A stretch of DNA of 64,000 nt from Linyphia triangularis (Eukaryota; Arthropoda; Arachnida; Araneae; Linyphiidae), in NCBI GenBank assembly GCA_963978545.1, contig OZ021727.1, forward strand, positions 49,924,487 through 49,988,486, given 5' to 3'. Both the position numbers and the translations under genes were made by a program. The notes beneath the pieces were generated by a model. It was not told the origin of the DNA, searched no databases, and was given only the letters and a program-made list of their open reading frames with translations. Of the stretch, positions 42,660 to 54,235 are shown one piece after another. Position 1 is the stretch's first letter, and every line of letters starts with the position of its first letter.

Positions 42660-45600
42660 GATGAAATCACTATTAATTAGGAAAAAGACATTTTAAAACA
42701 TTTGTATTCCAATATATATATTAGCATATGAAGTATGCTGTCAGCATAAATACAGGGTTTTTTTTAATAAAAAATCAGCATTTACTTTGAAAATGCTAGT
42801 GATGCTCGCAAAAATTCCTTGAAATTTAGCATATATATCTTTAAGAAAAATATAACTTTAGGGTTTAAACATTTAAAAATCCAATGGGGCCCTCGACCAT
42901 TTGCTATCCCCATCAAGAACACAGCCCTAATCAGCTTTAACAAACTTGTAATTTTGAAGCCTACTTAAAAAATGGGCATATAATTAACGTTTCCTTGCTA
43001 TAAACTTAACTCTAAAGTGGTTTCTAAACATAAAGTATTTCACCTATCCGCAACTCCTTGAAACGACATTTAAATATTAAATCCAACCTCGAAACAATCT
43101 TGGTTACTACCCTCAGTAAAATTTATTCTAATGATCTTATTTACAATGGGAAAATTATCGTTTTTAAAATTAAAATTGATGCAGTCGTATTTAATGTAAA
43201 AATTTTTACTGGAATGTTATTGCAGATCATCTACTACGGCAATTGAAAACAACATTCTAAGTACGATTGATTTTTGTAGTTATTTCTGAAAGAATCCGTC
43301 AAAACAAATTAAAGCTAAAAAAAATTTACATTCTTTTCTTTTTTTTTTACATAATATATGTCTTAATTTAATATGAGCAGAATATGTTTTAATTGTAAAT
43401 CCTTATCAAATCTGGCTATTTTAAAACCAAATACATACTATTTTTCCTTGTAGTTTTATAAGACATATCTTTCACAAATATTTGCTTTTTCATTTCTATA
43501 ATTTTAAGCGTCTATAGATGGAACCTCATAATAATATAAATGTTTCGGGACAATATATAATTCTACAATACAAAGGGTAATGAAACAAAAACTCTTACCA
43601 TATGTTTAATTTGTTTGTGAAGTATCACTTGTCATGAACGAAAACTTTAGCAAGTTAAAAGAAACCATGCTTCAATGTTTTCCATCTCCAGAGACACAGA
43701 AAATCTCCCCAAAACTGACTATTTTTTGGACTATTATAAACGATGTAACATTTAAAAGGGGCAAGTGCTTTTTCATTATTATTTTTGTTAATATCTTATG
43801 GAGACCACCCAGTAAACTGCATATGCCCTTGAGAAGCACGTAAGAGCAATAGACCTCTTTGCGACAGAAAGTGTAAAAATATATATCCACTCTGAGATAG
43901 TTGGCAGACGAATTGCTTCAGGGTCAACTAATTCCTGGAAACAATACCCCCCACTCCCTCCATTCTCTTTTGTTCTGTTGTCACATGGGAGGGAGAGAAC
44001 TTATTTAGTTGCTGAAAAAAGCGAAGTGGTAATTTGGATGTTGTCGGGGCTAGCGGTATTTGGCTATCAAGAGTTGAGACTATTTAATTGGATATGTGCA
44101 AAAAAATCATAATTATTGAAAAATATTTTTTTTTTTTTTTAAATGTGAAATTTCACAACTATACACTTTAAAAAAGGAAATCAAAATTCATTCCCCGACG
44201 AAAATCTAATTTTCCACCAATGGGGAGACTAAGCTTGTCTGACGGAGTGCTACAGACCCCCCGCTGGCACCACCTCTTTACTTTCATTACCCTATATTAA
44301 CAAATGGGTAATTGAAAGTAAAATTGACTTCAACATAATTGTAATTAAAAAGTTACTTTAATGTATTTGTCTACAAAATTACAATACTGAACAGTCTTGT
44401 ATACTTATCACGTCTTAAGGACTTGTTTTATCTTTAATGAGAACAATTTGTATTGTTAGAAACCAAATTGAAATTATATATATTAATAGAATTAACTTAA
44501 ATGGTTGTTTGGCACCAAAATCTTCATTGGTATTTGTGGTCTTTCTTAGCAGTGATTACATGGCATAAAATTGATGTCTAATTATATAACAGTTCCTAAA
44601 ATAAGTAAAATTTAGGTTTGAAGTTAGGGTCCTTTCAGTAAAATTTCATTTAATGACTTTCCATTTTATCAAATGCATCACATACCACTACAATTTGTAT
44701 TTAAGTATTCACTTATTTATCATGAACTTCTTACCATCACAGACCCATTAAATAGAAAATAGAATTTGTATTTTGATATTCACTTTTACCATGAAGTAAT
44801 AATGATTTACTGAATTATTTACATCCTCAGAAGAAATTGGGGTTATGTGCTCCTACCTCAATATCTCACATGTTCGTTCATGAGGCATAAATGCAGTTGT
44901 TAAAATTTAACTTAAAAATTTAATTAACTCATTCAAACTTAGCTTATAATTTTACATCTTATCAAAGAAAGTGTACAAGCCATACCTTCGATTAATTAGT
45001 TTTTCTATTATTAAGTTTGCCCTTAGAATAGAAATACAAGCTAGATACAATATACAAGCTAATTGAAATAAAAAATTAAAACTTGTAAAAGGTAAAATAA
45101 CACATTTTACATTCTCAACTTTTACAAAACCTTGAACTTAGTTGAAAATAAAGTGGGGGGGGGGGGGTAACCAAGTCAGCACTGTTCAAAAAAAATTCCG
45201 AGAAACCACCATTTATTCAGAATAAGTTATCTCAACAATCAGTTGTCACATTTAGTGGATAGTTACCATCTTCCAATATAGCCATGCACTTTTTAACTTG
45301 TATAAAATCTTCAATATGATAATATCCCCTTAATTTTGTAGAATTACTTAATTTAGCTCCCAACACATACTTGACACTTATGAAATGAACTTCACGTTTA
45401 ATCTACGAGCAAATATTTTGGCTGAGTGAAAATTTACTGGTGCAATTAATCAATGTTGCACTAGTATATTAAATTATTAAGATTTTACATTTAAAAAAGC
45501 AGGTGATGATAACATATTACTCAATTATAAATGCCCCTCACATTGAACACTGATAATAGCAACATAGACTAAAACATTTCCAATCTTTGACTATGTAACA

Positions 45601-45830
45601 TCATTTGAAATAATAATTTGAATTACAATTATTATGAAATAACTCATAAAATAACATTTCTAACGTAAAATAGAAAAGTTAATAATTTCCAACGAGATAG
45701 GAAAAAAGAATGTAGTATAAAGAATCATTTGGAGAAAGGAAACTTACAAAAAATTTCATTTTGTTAAAGGTGTACATTTTAAAAAAAAAAAAAGAAATAC
45801 TACATGAGTTAGAAAAATACTTTTTATTAT
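42660..45830. other. No gene seen; 3' flank of MCCC2
   Basis: AT-rich with many A and T runs and a 13-base G run at 45,155-45,167. A short frame at 43,634-43,843 has no recognisable domain. Confidence 0.5.
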
Positions 45831-45832
45831 AA

Positions 45833-45838
45833 AAGTAT
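45833..45838 (-). terminator. Polyadenylation signal of MCCC2
   Basis: TTTATT on the plus strand is AATAAA on the minus strand, about 72 bp past the stop codon. Placement fits a short 3' UTR. Confidence 0.6.
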
Positions 45839-45909
45839 GCAAGCGTAAAACACAATATATATTATATTTACAATTTTACTTTGTAGAACTATGTTCAGCC
45901 ATCAACAAA

Positions 45910-46027
45910 TTACATGCGAAACACACCAAATTCTGTATCCAGGATTCTTGAATTTAAAGCTGCACTTAGACTGAGTCCAAGTATTTTTCGAGTATCAACA
46001 GGGTCAATAATTCCGTCATCCCAAAGC
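45910..46027 (-). CDS. MCCC2: MCCC2, last coding exon (methylcrotonoyl-CoA carboxylase beta subunit)
   Basis: Methylcrotonoyl-CoA carboxylase is a mitochondrial biotin enzyme of leucine breakdown. Its beta subunit is the carboxyltransferase. This exon encodes the C-terminus: [18 protein letters not shown], then [18 protein letters not shown] and a stop at 45,910-45,912. The [11 protein letters not shown] block and the terminal F-G-x-F-R-M are diagnostic of this subunit. The acceptor is ATTTCAG at 46,028-46,034. The split Arg codon (AG|G) fits the exon at 56,651-56,736. The intron between them is 10.6 kb. Confidence 0.95.
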
Positions 46028-46034
46028 CTGAAAT

Positions 46035-46161
46035 ATATATATATATATATTTAGTCATTTATTTTCTAGCTTTCTAAAAATGCAAATAAACATCTTACAT
46101 CATTGCAAGGCAGTTAAAAAATTTAAAAATCTTCTAATTAAACTATTTTTGTTTTATAACT
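46035..46161. other. Start of the MCCC2 last intron
   Basis: Short AT-rich stretch with an (AT)n run at about 46,032-46,050, before the LINE insert. Confidence 0.6.
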
Positions 46162-47427
46162 TACTCAAGCTTAAAGCAGACTGTGGGTTCACAGCAACTG
46201 CACTAAAGAAGTTGTTTGATACAATATGGAAAGAAGAGAAAGTGCCAAAAGAGTAGAAGGAAGCAATAATTGTCAAAATATCAAAAAAGGGAAACCTTAC
46301 TAATTGGGACAATTGGAGAGGCATTAGCTTACTGTCTATCCCTGGAAAAGTATTTTCGAGAATTCTACTAAACCATATGAAAGGTGAAGTAAATGAACAC
46401 ATAAGGGAAGAACAAGCTGGCTTCCGCAAAGGGAATAGTACTACGGGAGGGAAGGGAGCATACAGCAAATTTTTGAACTGGAAACATCATCGAGCAAAGT
46501 CTAGAGTTCAATGCTCCTTTGAATTTGAACTTTGTCGATTTTAGTAAGGCTTTTGACTCTGAATAGCGATAAATTATGGAGCATTTTAAAGAATTACAAA
46601 ACACCTGAAAAAAGTTCATGAACATAATTTAAGATCTTTATCATAACAGCAAATCAAGCGAGGAAGTGAATGGAGTTCTAACCGAATTTTTCGAAATAAA
46701 AACTGGTGACAGATAAGGATGTGTACTTTCGGGGTTCCTATTCATCCTTGTGATTGATTGGATTCTAAGAAACACAACTGCAGACCAGAGTAGAGGTATG
46801 AGATGAAGATTTAGCACCTTCCATGAAGATCTGTATTTTGCAGACGATATTGTGCTTATACCATTGTGGCGACATCAAATAACAGATCAAACTTCTGTGC
46901 ACTGGAGTACTCTTTTGCACAGGGGTAAAGTATCTATTCCGAGACATCATGGTCCTCGGTTCAAACCCTGTTCTTCGCCCATTGAAAGCTGTATACGCTT
47001 TATTGGTGACTGGACTAAAAATGATTCATGCTGCCATCTATCGGTGCTTCTGAAAAGGAGACATTTCATCGCAACCAGCCAACTCTCACACAACGATGCA
47101 ACAAGCATCTCCAAAACCTCCAACTCCGATCAGACATTGATCAACAGCATCGCTCCTTCGTCACTGGGAGGGGGCTATATGTGGCGACATCAAATAACAG
47201 ATCAAACTTCTGTGCACTGGAGTACTCTTTTGCACAGGGGTAAAGTATCTATTCCGAGACATCATGGTCCTCGGTTCAAACCCTGTTCTTCGCCCATTGA
47301 AAGCTGTATACGCTTTACCATCAAGATATATTGACTTGGAAAATAAAATATAGTTATTTAATAAATATGCAAATTGTGTGGGATTACATATAAATGAAAA
47401 GAAAACCCAAATAATGAGAATGAATGC
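46162..47427 (+). pseudogene. LINE reverse transcriptase remnant, interrupted by SINE dimer
   Basis: On the plus strand, broken frames spell non-LTR RT blocks: NWRGISLLSIPGKVF, EEQAGFRKGNS, FVDFSKAFDS, GFLFILVIDWILRNT, and the FADD box near 46,845. After the SINE insertion comes GLHINEKKTQIMRMN, ending at 47,427 where a Copia LTR begins. Several stops and shifts are present. The C-terminal end of the same kind of protein appears at 53,640-53,945. The clade (CR1- or RTE-like) is not settled. Confidence 0.85.
46866..47317 (+). mobile_element. tRNA-derived SINE in dimeric form, inserted in the LINE
   Basis: Two 137 bp units (46866-47002 and 47181-47317) appear identical and enclose a 178 bp centre. 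Each holds an A-box-like TTGCACAGGGGTAAAGT and a B box GGTTCAAACCC at tRNA-like spacing. The cassette sits between the RT FADD box and the GLHINEKK block. TACCAT occurs on both sides and may be the target duplication. Confidence 0.75.
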
Positions 47428-47630
47428 TGTTGGATATATCAAAATATCCATGTAACTTCAACTGTAATATCTTTTGTATCTGTAAGCACTGCAACTTCTT
47501 CTCTGTTCTTTCTTCTTGCCATATTGTTACCATATGTTATGTGAATAGTGATAACTGCATTTAAAGTATTCTTTTCATTCCTTCAATGAACTAGTTATAT
47601 TTCTAGCCAATTTAAACTAGCAAATATAGC
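47428..47630 (+). repeat. Putative 5' LTR of the Copia element
   Basis: TGTTGG start, ATAGCA end, and a copia-type primer site 14 bases later. The partner LTR is missing, so the 3' end is approximate. Confidence 0.5.
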
Positions 47631-47825
47631 AATAATTATATTAGGTTATGGGCGTATCACGTTTTTACTGTACAAAATTTTTTGCGTAAACTTTTAACAG
47701 CTGTTAAAGTGTAATTAGGCCTAGTTTAATGTGAAGTTTCAGTTTTGTTTTGAAATCTACGAAATCGTTTAACGAATTTTTTTATTTGCTTTGAGTGATT
47801 GCTATCATCAAAGGGAAATGAGAAA

Positions 47826-48691
47826 TGGATTTTAAGGCCCAGATAAAGAAATTGGACGAAATGGAGACAACAGGTGGAACTTCTGTTGCGGCATCATGAT
47901 GTGCTTGACATCGCCATGGGCGAGAAGAAGCAGCCAGAGGGAGAAAACACAACTGCCGAGACAATTAGTGCGTTCAAGAAGAGAGACGCTCTCGCCCAGC
48001 TTATTTTTGTTGGAATTATAGATTATTCAAACTGCAAACTGACGTCCACTTGCGATACTGCACATAAAATTTGGGAGAAGCTGTTATCCATTTAAGAACA
48101 GAGTTCGGGTCAGCGAGTTGATTGCTTGATGGAGAAGTTTTTTAGCAGTAAGAAGATTTCAACAAAAGATATGGCCACTCAGATTGTACGGCTGCAAAGA
48201 AACTTTTGTGAGCTGAATGACGAGCTAAAGAGGTTAGTAGAAACTGAACTTCCTGAATTGCTGCTTATGAGCAGGATTATGTCTACACTTCCGCCGAAGT
48301 ATTTTGAATTCAAGAGTGTATGGGAATATATTTCCATTGAAAATCTTACTGTCAACAAACTGACTGAGAGATTACGATTAATTGAAATGAGACTTCCTGG
48401 AAATCCAAAGGAATGCACCGCATTTGTCGCCAAGATTGCTCCAAAATCCAGTCATCCAAAAGGTGGAAAGCACAATAAAAGATGTTTCAAATGCAATAAA
48501 AGTGGACATTTTGCTAGAAGCTGCACCAAAGTAATTGAAAAGCCCACAGATGCAACAAACAAATATTCAAAACAAGGAAATGCCTTTGTCTGCACAAAGG
48601 AAGGTGTTTCAGAGGAGGAAGTTTGGATAGCAGTTTCTAGGGCCTCTGCACACATGACAAGATTTAAGAATTATTTCATAAGCTACGAGTG
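47826..48691 (+). pseudogene. Copia Gag and start of protease
   Basis: The N-terminus starts at ATG 47826 (MDFKAQIKKLDE), shifts frame near 47,865 and has a stop at about 48,094. The UBN2-type Gag core follows (MEKFFSSKKISTKDMATQI). The CCHC knuckle CFKCNKSGHFARSC is intact. The protease site, normally D-S-G, reads AVSRASAHMTRF, so the catalytic Asp and Gly are lost. Confidence 0.85.
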
Positions 48692-49845
48692 ATTTGCTTC
48701 ACCAAAACAAGTTCAGATAGAGAACAATAGCACAATTTTAGCCTATGGTCAGGGTGTTGTTAATGTAGAAATGAAAATTAATGGCAAATAGGAAAATAAT
48801 CATCTTTCTGATGTTTGGTATGTCTCTGAAGTTAGAAGAAATTTATTTTCCATTGGCCAAACTATTGACAAGGGCTACAATTTTCAAGCAGACAACATGA
48901 AGTGCATGTTCACCAAGGACAATGATGTCCGCCTTGTGGGGAAAAGATCTCACAAAGGCCTTTATGCTTTGCAATTGAGGGTGTGTTTACCTGAAGTAGT
49001 TGCTGAAGTATATATTGCCACGAAGGATGAAACTGCACAGCTGTGGCATGAATGACTGTGTCACCAGAATAAAAGACATGTTCAGAAAACCTTGAAGAAA
49101 TTTGGCATTAGTGTGGATGTCATAAATGAAATGTGTACAAGCTGCATATTTGGGAAACAGCATCGTACAAGTTTTGGAGTCCAACCAAGTCGACCTACAG
49201 TGGCAGGAGCATTAATTCACGCTGACTTATGTGAACCCATGCAAGAAACTTCAGTGGGTGGTTCCAAGTACTTCCTGAGCTTTAAAGATGATTTCTCCAA
49301 GTTTCAATGAGTATTTTTTATTCGTAGGAAGGATGAAGTCAAAGACTGTCTAAACATCTTCCTGAATGAAGCACAAACATACGGAATCACTATTAAAGAG
49401 TTCTTAAGTGATGGTGGAAAAGAGTTTGACAATACAGGAGTTAAAAAAATTCTTCAGGGCAGAGGAATCAATATTCAGATCACTATGCCCTACTCCCCCG
49501 AGCAAAACTACACAGTTGAAAGGGAGAACCGAACCTTGGTTGAAAGTGCTAGATCCATGTTGCAACCAAAGAGTTACCTATCAAGCTCTGGGCTGGAGCA
49601 GTAAATACTGTAGTTTACACTTTGAATAGGACTGGACCTACTACAGTTGAAGGCAAAACCCCTTCAGAATTGTGGCTTGGCAAAGATATTGTAAACATTG
49701 ATCACTTACGAATCTTTGGAACTAAGTGTTTTGTCCATGTACCCAAGCAAAGAAGACTAAAGTGGGACAAAAAGAGTGTCGAAGGATATTGTGTTGGCTA
49801 TTGTAGTGATCGAGATGTTTATCGTGTGTGGCTGCCAAATCAGGG
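48692..49845 (+). pseudogene. Copia integrase, decayed
   Basis: Pre-integrase HHCC pattern: LWHE...LCHQNKRH and CTSCIFGKQH. The integrase core shows IHADLCEPM (D), LSDGGKEFDN (D) and YTVERENRTLVE (E). The later conserved block FGTKCFVHVPKQ is also present. In-frame stops interrupt it, for example near 48,790, 49,052 and 49,307. It ends where unrelated sequence starts at about 49,845. Confidence 0.85.
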
Positions 49846-50132
49846 GTCGCAGACGTTCTATAAATCCTATATATTTTTAAAAATTGGGAAAAACGTCCTA
49901 TATTGTCCTATATTTTTTAATTGTCCTAGACTGTGTGCAGTTAACCAAACTTTAAAAAGTTCAATAGCAACCTCATAATATTATCTCATATTTGGATTCA
50001 ACATCCAAAAAAATGTTGAAATACAAAAATTCGTAATTTTTTAATGAATGGTTTGTAATTTAAATGATAAAAAGAAAATGATAAATTAATGTTAAATAAA
50101 AAAGTTGGCTTTTTGGCCATAAATAATTAATA
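49846..50132. other. No gene; repeat-like AT-rich DNA
   Basis: CCTATAT phrases recur at about 49,866, 49,897 and 49,908. No coding region. Confidence 0.5.
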
Positions 50133-50134
50133 TA

Positions 50135-52022
50135 CAGTAAAAGCCCGATTATCCGGAATCGCCGGGAAATTAGGATTTCCGGATAACCGAATTTTCCGGT
50201 TAATTAAATGTCGACGTTTTTTCGCCAAATTTAAACGGCAAATAACGCTAATGACCGCTCCTAACATTAAAATCGTCACAACCGGAATATTTAAAAAATA
50301 TTTTACTTAGCTTTTTGAGTTAAAATAATGTTATATTTTACCCTTACAATCGGCAATAATTTTAAATATGCTACCAAAATTAAATCATTTTCATATCAGA
50401 AATTCCGTAAAAAAAAATAATAGAAGGTTAAGCATTGTAAAATATGTAAAAAAAAAAATATATAAAAAATAGAGAGGTCTCTTGATTGTACCGATTCTAA
50501 CCGAACCTATATTTTAGGGTTACAGGACGGACAAAGTGGACTATCTATCGCTATTTCAGTTCCAGAGGGGAAGTTTTCTTGTGTGCGTTTTCACGGTCAG
50601 ATTCCGAGAATTCTAGAAAAGTAGCTTTTGTACTTGGAAACCCCGGTGATTCCATTGTCTTTCGCCCTCCCCACACACAACCTACTTTGTACCCTAAAGA
50701 AAAATATGCTCGGGAAGACGACCTCGTATTCAAAGATCGACTACTTTGTTGTATAGAAAAAAGTAATACAAGAATTGTAATGCAAATCGCCACGGAATTC
50801 CGGATAATTTACGGACTATTAAGTTTTGAATTTGATTATCTGGTTGTCGGCTAACCTAAAAATAAATATTATTAAAATAAAGTTACAGCGAAACAGATTT
50901 AGTTTTTGATTGCAAAACACGTTAATAGTATACAATAAAATATAACCCATACTTTTTGTTCACAAAAAAGAAAAAGAAACATTTTCCGTTGTGTGTACAA
51001 AATGGTTGACTAGCCTACAAATCGAAACTTTGATTGGGATTATAGGGGGAAATGCATTTAAATGGATGCAATTAGGTTTTATTCTGATTGATCGTGAAAA
51101 ACTGATATTTGGTGATAAAAGAATAAAATGTTTAGAATAGTTGAATTCGGCCGAATTGCACATTTTCCGGATGCGGTTGAAAATTTACAAATTAAATCGC
51201 GGGTATAAATGAATTATGGATGCATCGATACTATATGGTATAGAATGTTATCCGTTATACATAATTTTAAATTTTGTGAAATGCATGATCCATTTGTAGA
51301 TCTAGTCTACAAACCGAATGCTTATTTTATCCGGATTTTGGTCAAACCATTAAAAAATTTTGAATTTCATTATTACTCTTTGCCGGATGCGGTTGAGAAC
51401 GTAATTTCAAGTGGAAAATCACCTTTCTTTTTTATAATTACAATAAAAGTAGTCAATAGATTTATAGATTCCGCACATACAAATTACACATATTCCGGAA
51501 ACGAATATACATTTTTATGCAATAAACGATGCAAGATTAAATGGATGCAAAATGTGTATTTTTTTATTAGAATTCTGGATAAACCAAATTATCTACTGGA
51601 GAATGTTTTTATTAGAATATTTTTTATTAGAATTCTGGATAAACCAAATTATCTACTGGAGAATGTTTTCCCGATGCTCTGGATAATGAAATTTCGATTA
51701 CGAAACCCTCTTTCTTATACAATTGAAACAAGCTACTTTTGTTAATAGATTCGGCAAATAACCACAGTATATTTATTTTTCCGGATATATTCCGGAAAAA
51801 AACATTTTCAATTAAGAATATTAAGGTATTTTGCTGAGAATTCACAGTTGTTTGAATAAGAACTTCGGCATTCCGGATAAACCGGAATAAATAAAAAAAA
51901 TCACTTTTTATGATAATACTATATTCATTTCTAATCAGTGCAAATTCAGCTATTGCGCCATTACAAATTAAAAACCATCAAAATAAAGAGGGAAAAAAAC
52001 ACTCAACTTCGAAATATCAAAT

Positions 52023-52055
<33 letters not shown>

Positions 52056-52179
52056 TTGGCGACTCATCGCCGTTTTTTGGCAAAATAATGCCAATTTTCT
52101 CGTCAAACTTGATTTTCAAAAAATTCCGGTTGATTGAGCTTTCCAGTTAATTGAATGCCGGATAATCGGGCTTTTACTG
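50135..52179. mobile_element. pogo/Tigger-like (Tc1/mariner superfamily) element, decayed
   Basis: Terminal inverted repeats CAGTAAAAGCCCGATTATCC at 50135 and its inverse ending at 52179. TA dinucleotides flank both ends (50133-50134 and 52180-52181), as expected for this superfamily. The interior has short frames only (for example 50,579-50,854) and no recognisable transposase. CCGGA-containing pieces like those of the ends recur through the interior. Confidence 0.88.
51551..51670. repeat. 60 bp exact tandem duplication inside the pogo-like element
   Basis: TTTTTATTAGAATTCTGGAT with ATTATCTACTGGAGAATG occurs twice with a 60 bp period. Confidence 0.9.
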
Positions 52180-52181
52180 TA

Positions 52182-53600
52182 TTTCATGAATTTTTTTTTT
52201 TTTTTTTTTTTTTTCAAAAGATAGTTTGTAAATTGCCAAACATAAATAGCAATTAACTTTTGCATCCATTTCTTTTTTAATAATTATTTATCAATTAATA
52301 AAGCAATTTAAAAAATTGTTTGAATAGAAACATATATTTTTTTTTGTTTGTTTTCATTAGATTTACCATGGTCTAAAACCCCCACACAATTTTTTTCTTT
52401 CCATTTTGACTTTTAATTCTTGATTTTTTAGCGAAAATGTAAAAAACGCTCACTTTAAGGGAGCGTATAATAGACGACTATTTGAAAACTATCAAAGATT
52501 AATTCAAGGTAAACTAAAGGTGTGGAAAATCGCACAAAGTTGGATTATCGTAAAATGGGGTGAATAGGAACAGCGGGGTGAATCGGAACAAAATTTCTTG
52601 AAATTACAAAAAGAAATATTATTTTATACAAACAAAGCAGTTTTATTTTTTATGTATATTTTTTTAATCTGTCTAACGTGTTTGGAATCGTGGAACATAT
52701 GTTTTGTGTGGTTTTCAACAGTTTTCTTTTTTTTTTAAATGCTTTCTTAAATTACATTTATTTAAAATAACATTTTTTAAGCAATTTCAATAAGTTATCC
52801 TTTAAAAATTTTACTGAATCATGTGATTTTTTTATTTTATAAATAATTTCAACAATCAAGTTACATTTGTGTTTACAGTGAAATGTTTCTGTAAAATAAC
52901 CACGCTTTGCTGAATACTGTTTACTAATGCCTACATTTTATATTTATTAATTTTCTAATTATCAGTAGTATACGTTATACTTCTGCAATTACAGTTTTCG
53001 ATATTTTATTTATTTCGTGTGAAGAATGCACATCTTTAACGTTGTAAATAAATTATGTTACTATTGCGTTTACTTGCTATTTTTGTATTAATCTTAAGCA
53101 TGACACTATAAATCCAAGTAGTTTCTATGCAGTTTTAGACTAATATTTGTATTTTTTAACGTTGTGAAACGCCACACTGACTGTTCGATTTCTCCCGCTG
53201 TGAAGTAGAACCTTATAAATACCTTTTGTTTTATGGAAATTCTCCCTGAAGATCGATGAAAAAATGGTCAAAACATTTTCGCTCATAAGTGACCTGTTTT
53301 TCAACATATTGCATTGAAATTATGTATATAGAGCAAATGATGTATTCTAAAGCAAATGAAATGATAAAAAATAGGGGTTCGTATTGAAATTTTCAAAGAT
53401 AGCGTTACTTTAACTTAGTAATCGGTCCCTTAAGGAAAAAAATTGTATCAGATATATAGCAAATCGCAAGCAAAACATTTTGGTGCAAACCGTAAGATTC
53501 TACGATAATTAAAACCGAAGATATAGCCATTGTTCTGATTTTTTTGGGGGTACTGTACTACAGAAAATCAGACTTTCAAAAACTTGGAAGTTTTCCAAAA
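52182..53600. other. No gene; AT-rich repeat remnants
   Basis: Poly-T at 52,191-52,214. GGGGTGAATAGGAACAG and GGGGTGAATCGGAAC near 52,557 look like the end of an old DNA transposon. No coding region. Confidence 0.5.
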
Positions 53601-53639
53601 TAATTGTATAAGTAAAATCCTCAAAATCTTTTGGCCTGT

Positions 53640-53945
53640 TAACTTTAGTAACATAGCAATTTTAGAAAGGGCAGACATTACTTCGATAGAGGAAGAAATC
53701 GGTAAGAGAAGGTGACAATGGACGTGTCATGTGTTAAGAATGTCAAAAGATAATCTAACACATATTTCTCATTCCTGGGCTCCTGGTGGCAAGAGGATAG
53801 CCTAGGACAACTTGGCAAAGACAAATGCAATCAGACTAAGGCTCACTTAAATGGTAAAGAGGAAGCAAAATCCCTGGCAAAAGATAGGAAGGCATGGAGA
53901 GGTAGGCAGGATGCTGTATGCGGCGTGAAGAGCCTAAATAAGTAA
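53640..53945 (+). pseudogene. LINE polyprotein C-terminal remnant
   Basis: LLERADITSIEEEIGKRR, CHVLRMSKD and WAPGGKR match the standard C-terminus of CR1/RTE-type LINE proteins. Two stops are visible. Same strand as the RT remnant at 46,162-47,427 and probably its other end, separated by about 6 kb of nested insertions. Confidence 0.7.
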
Positions 53946-54235
53946 ATAAAGAACTTTCTCATCCTATATTTGTCACATCCATGTCTTCAATATTTTTGCA
54001 GTTTATTTATATATCACCTAGATATGCCAAAATATTATAACAGTTTTTGAGTAATAAAAAACAATGCAACATCGAACCCAATATACTTGTATTATCTAGA
54101 TCTCATATTTCCTAGATTATAAATTAAAGTGAAATGTTTCTTGTTTAAAATCAATAGAAAAAGGCTAATATTTCAGGTAAATGGACAAACTAATATCAGG
54201 CTAATTTTACTATATATTTCTTCTTCTTTAGTTGT

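Larger units (their letters stand above)
47428..49845 (+). mobile_element. Ty1/Copia retrotransposon, 3' truncated
   Basis: A putative 5' LTR starts TGTTGGATAT at 47428 and ends near 47,630. GGTTATGGGC at 47,644 matches the copia-type primer site complementary to an internal part of initiator tRNA-Met. Gag, protease and integrase follow. The reading stops in the region after integrase, near 49,845, and there is no RT, RNase H or 3' LTR in the window. It is inserted in the LINE immediately after MRMN. Confidence 0.8.

Noticed and set aside
51209..51745. 178-residue frame within the pogo-like element
   Set aside because: Aromatic- and Ile-rich AT-biased sequence containing an exact 60 bp duplication; no helix-turn-helix or DDE motif.
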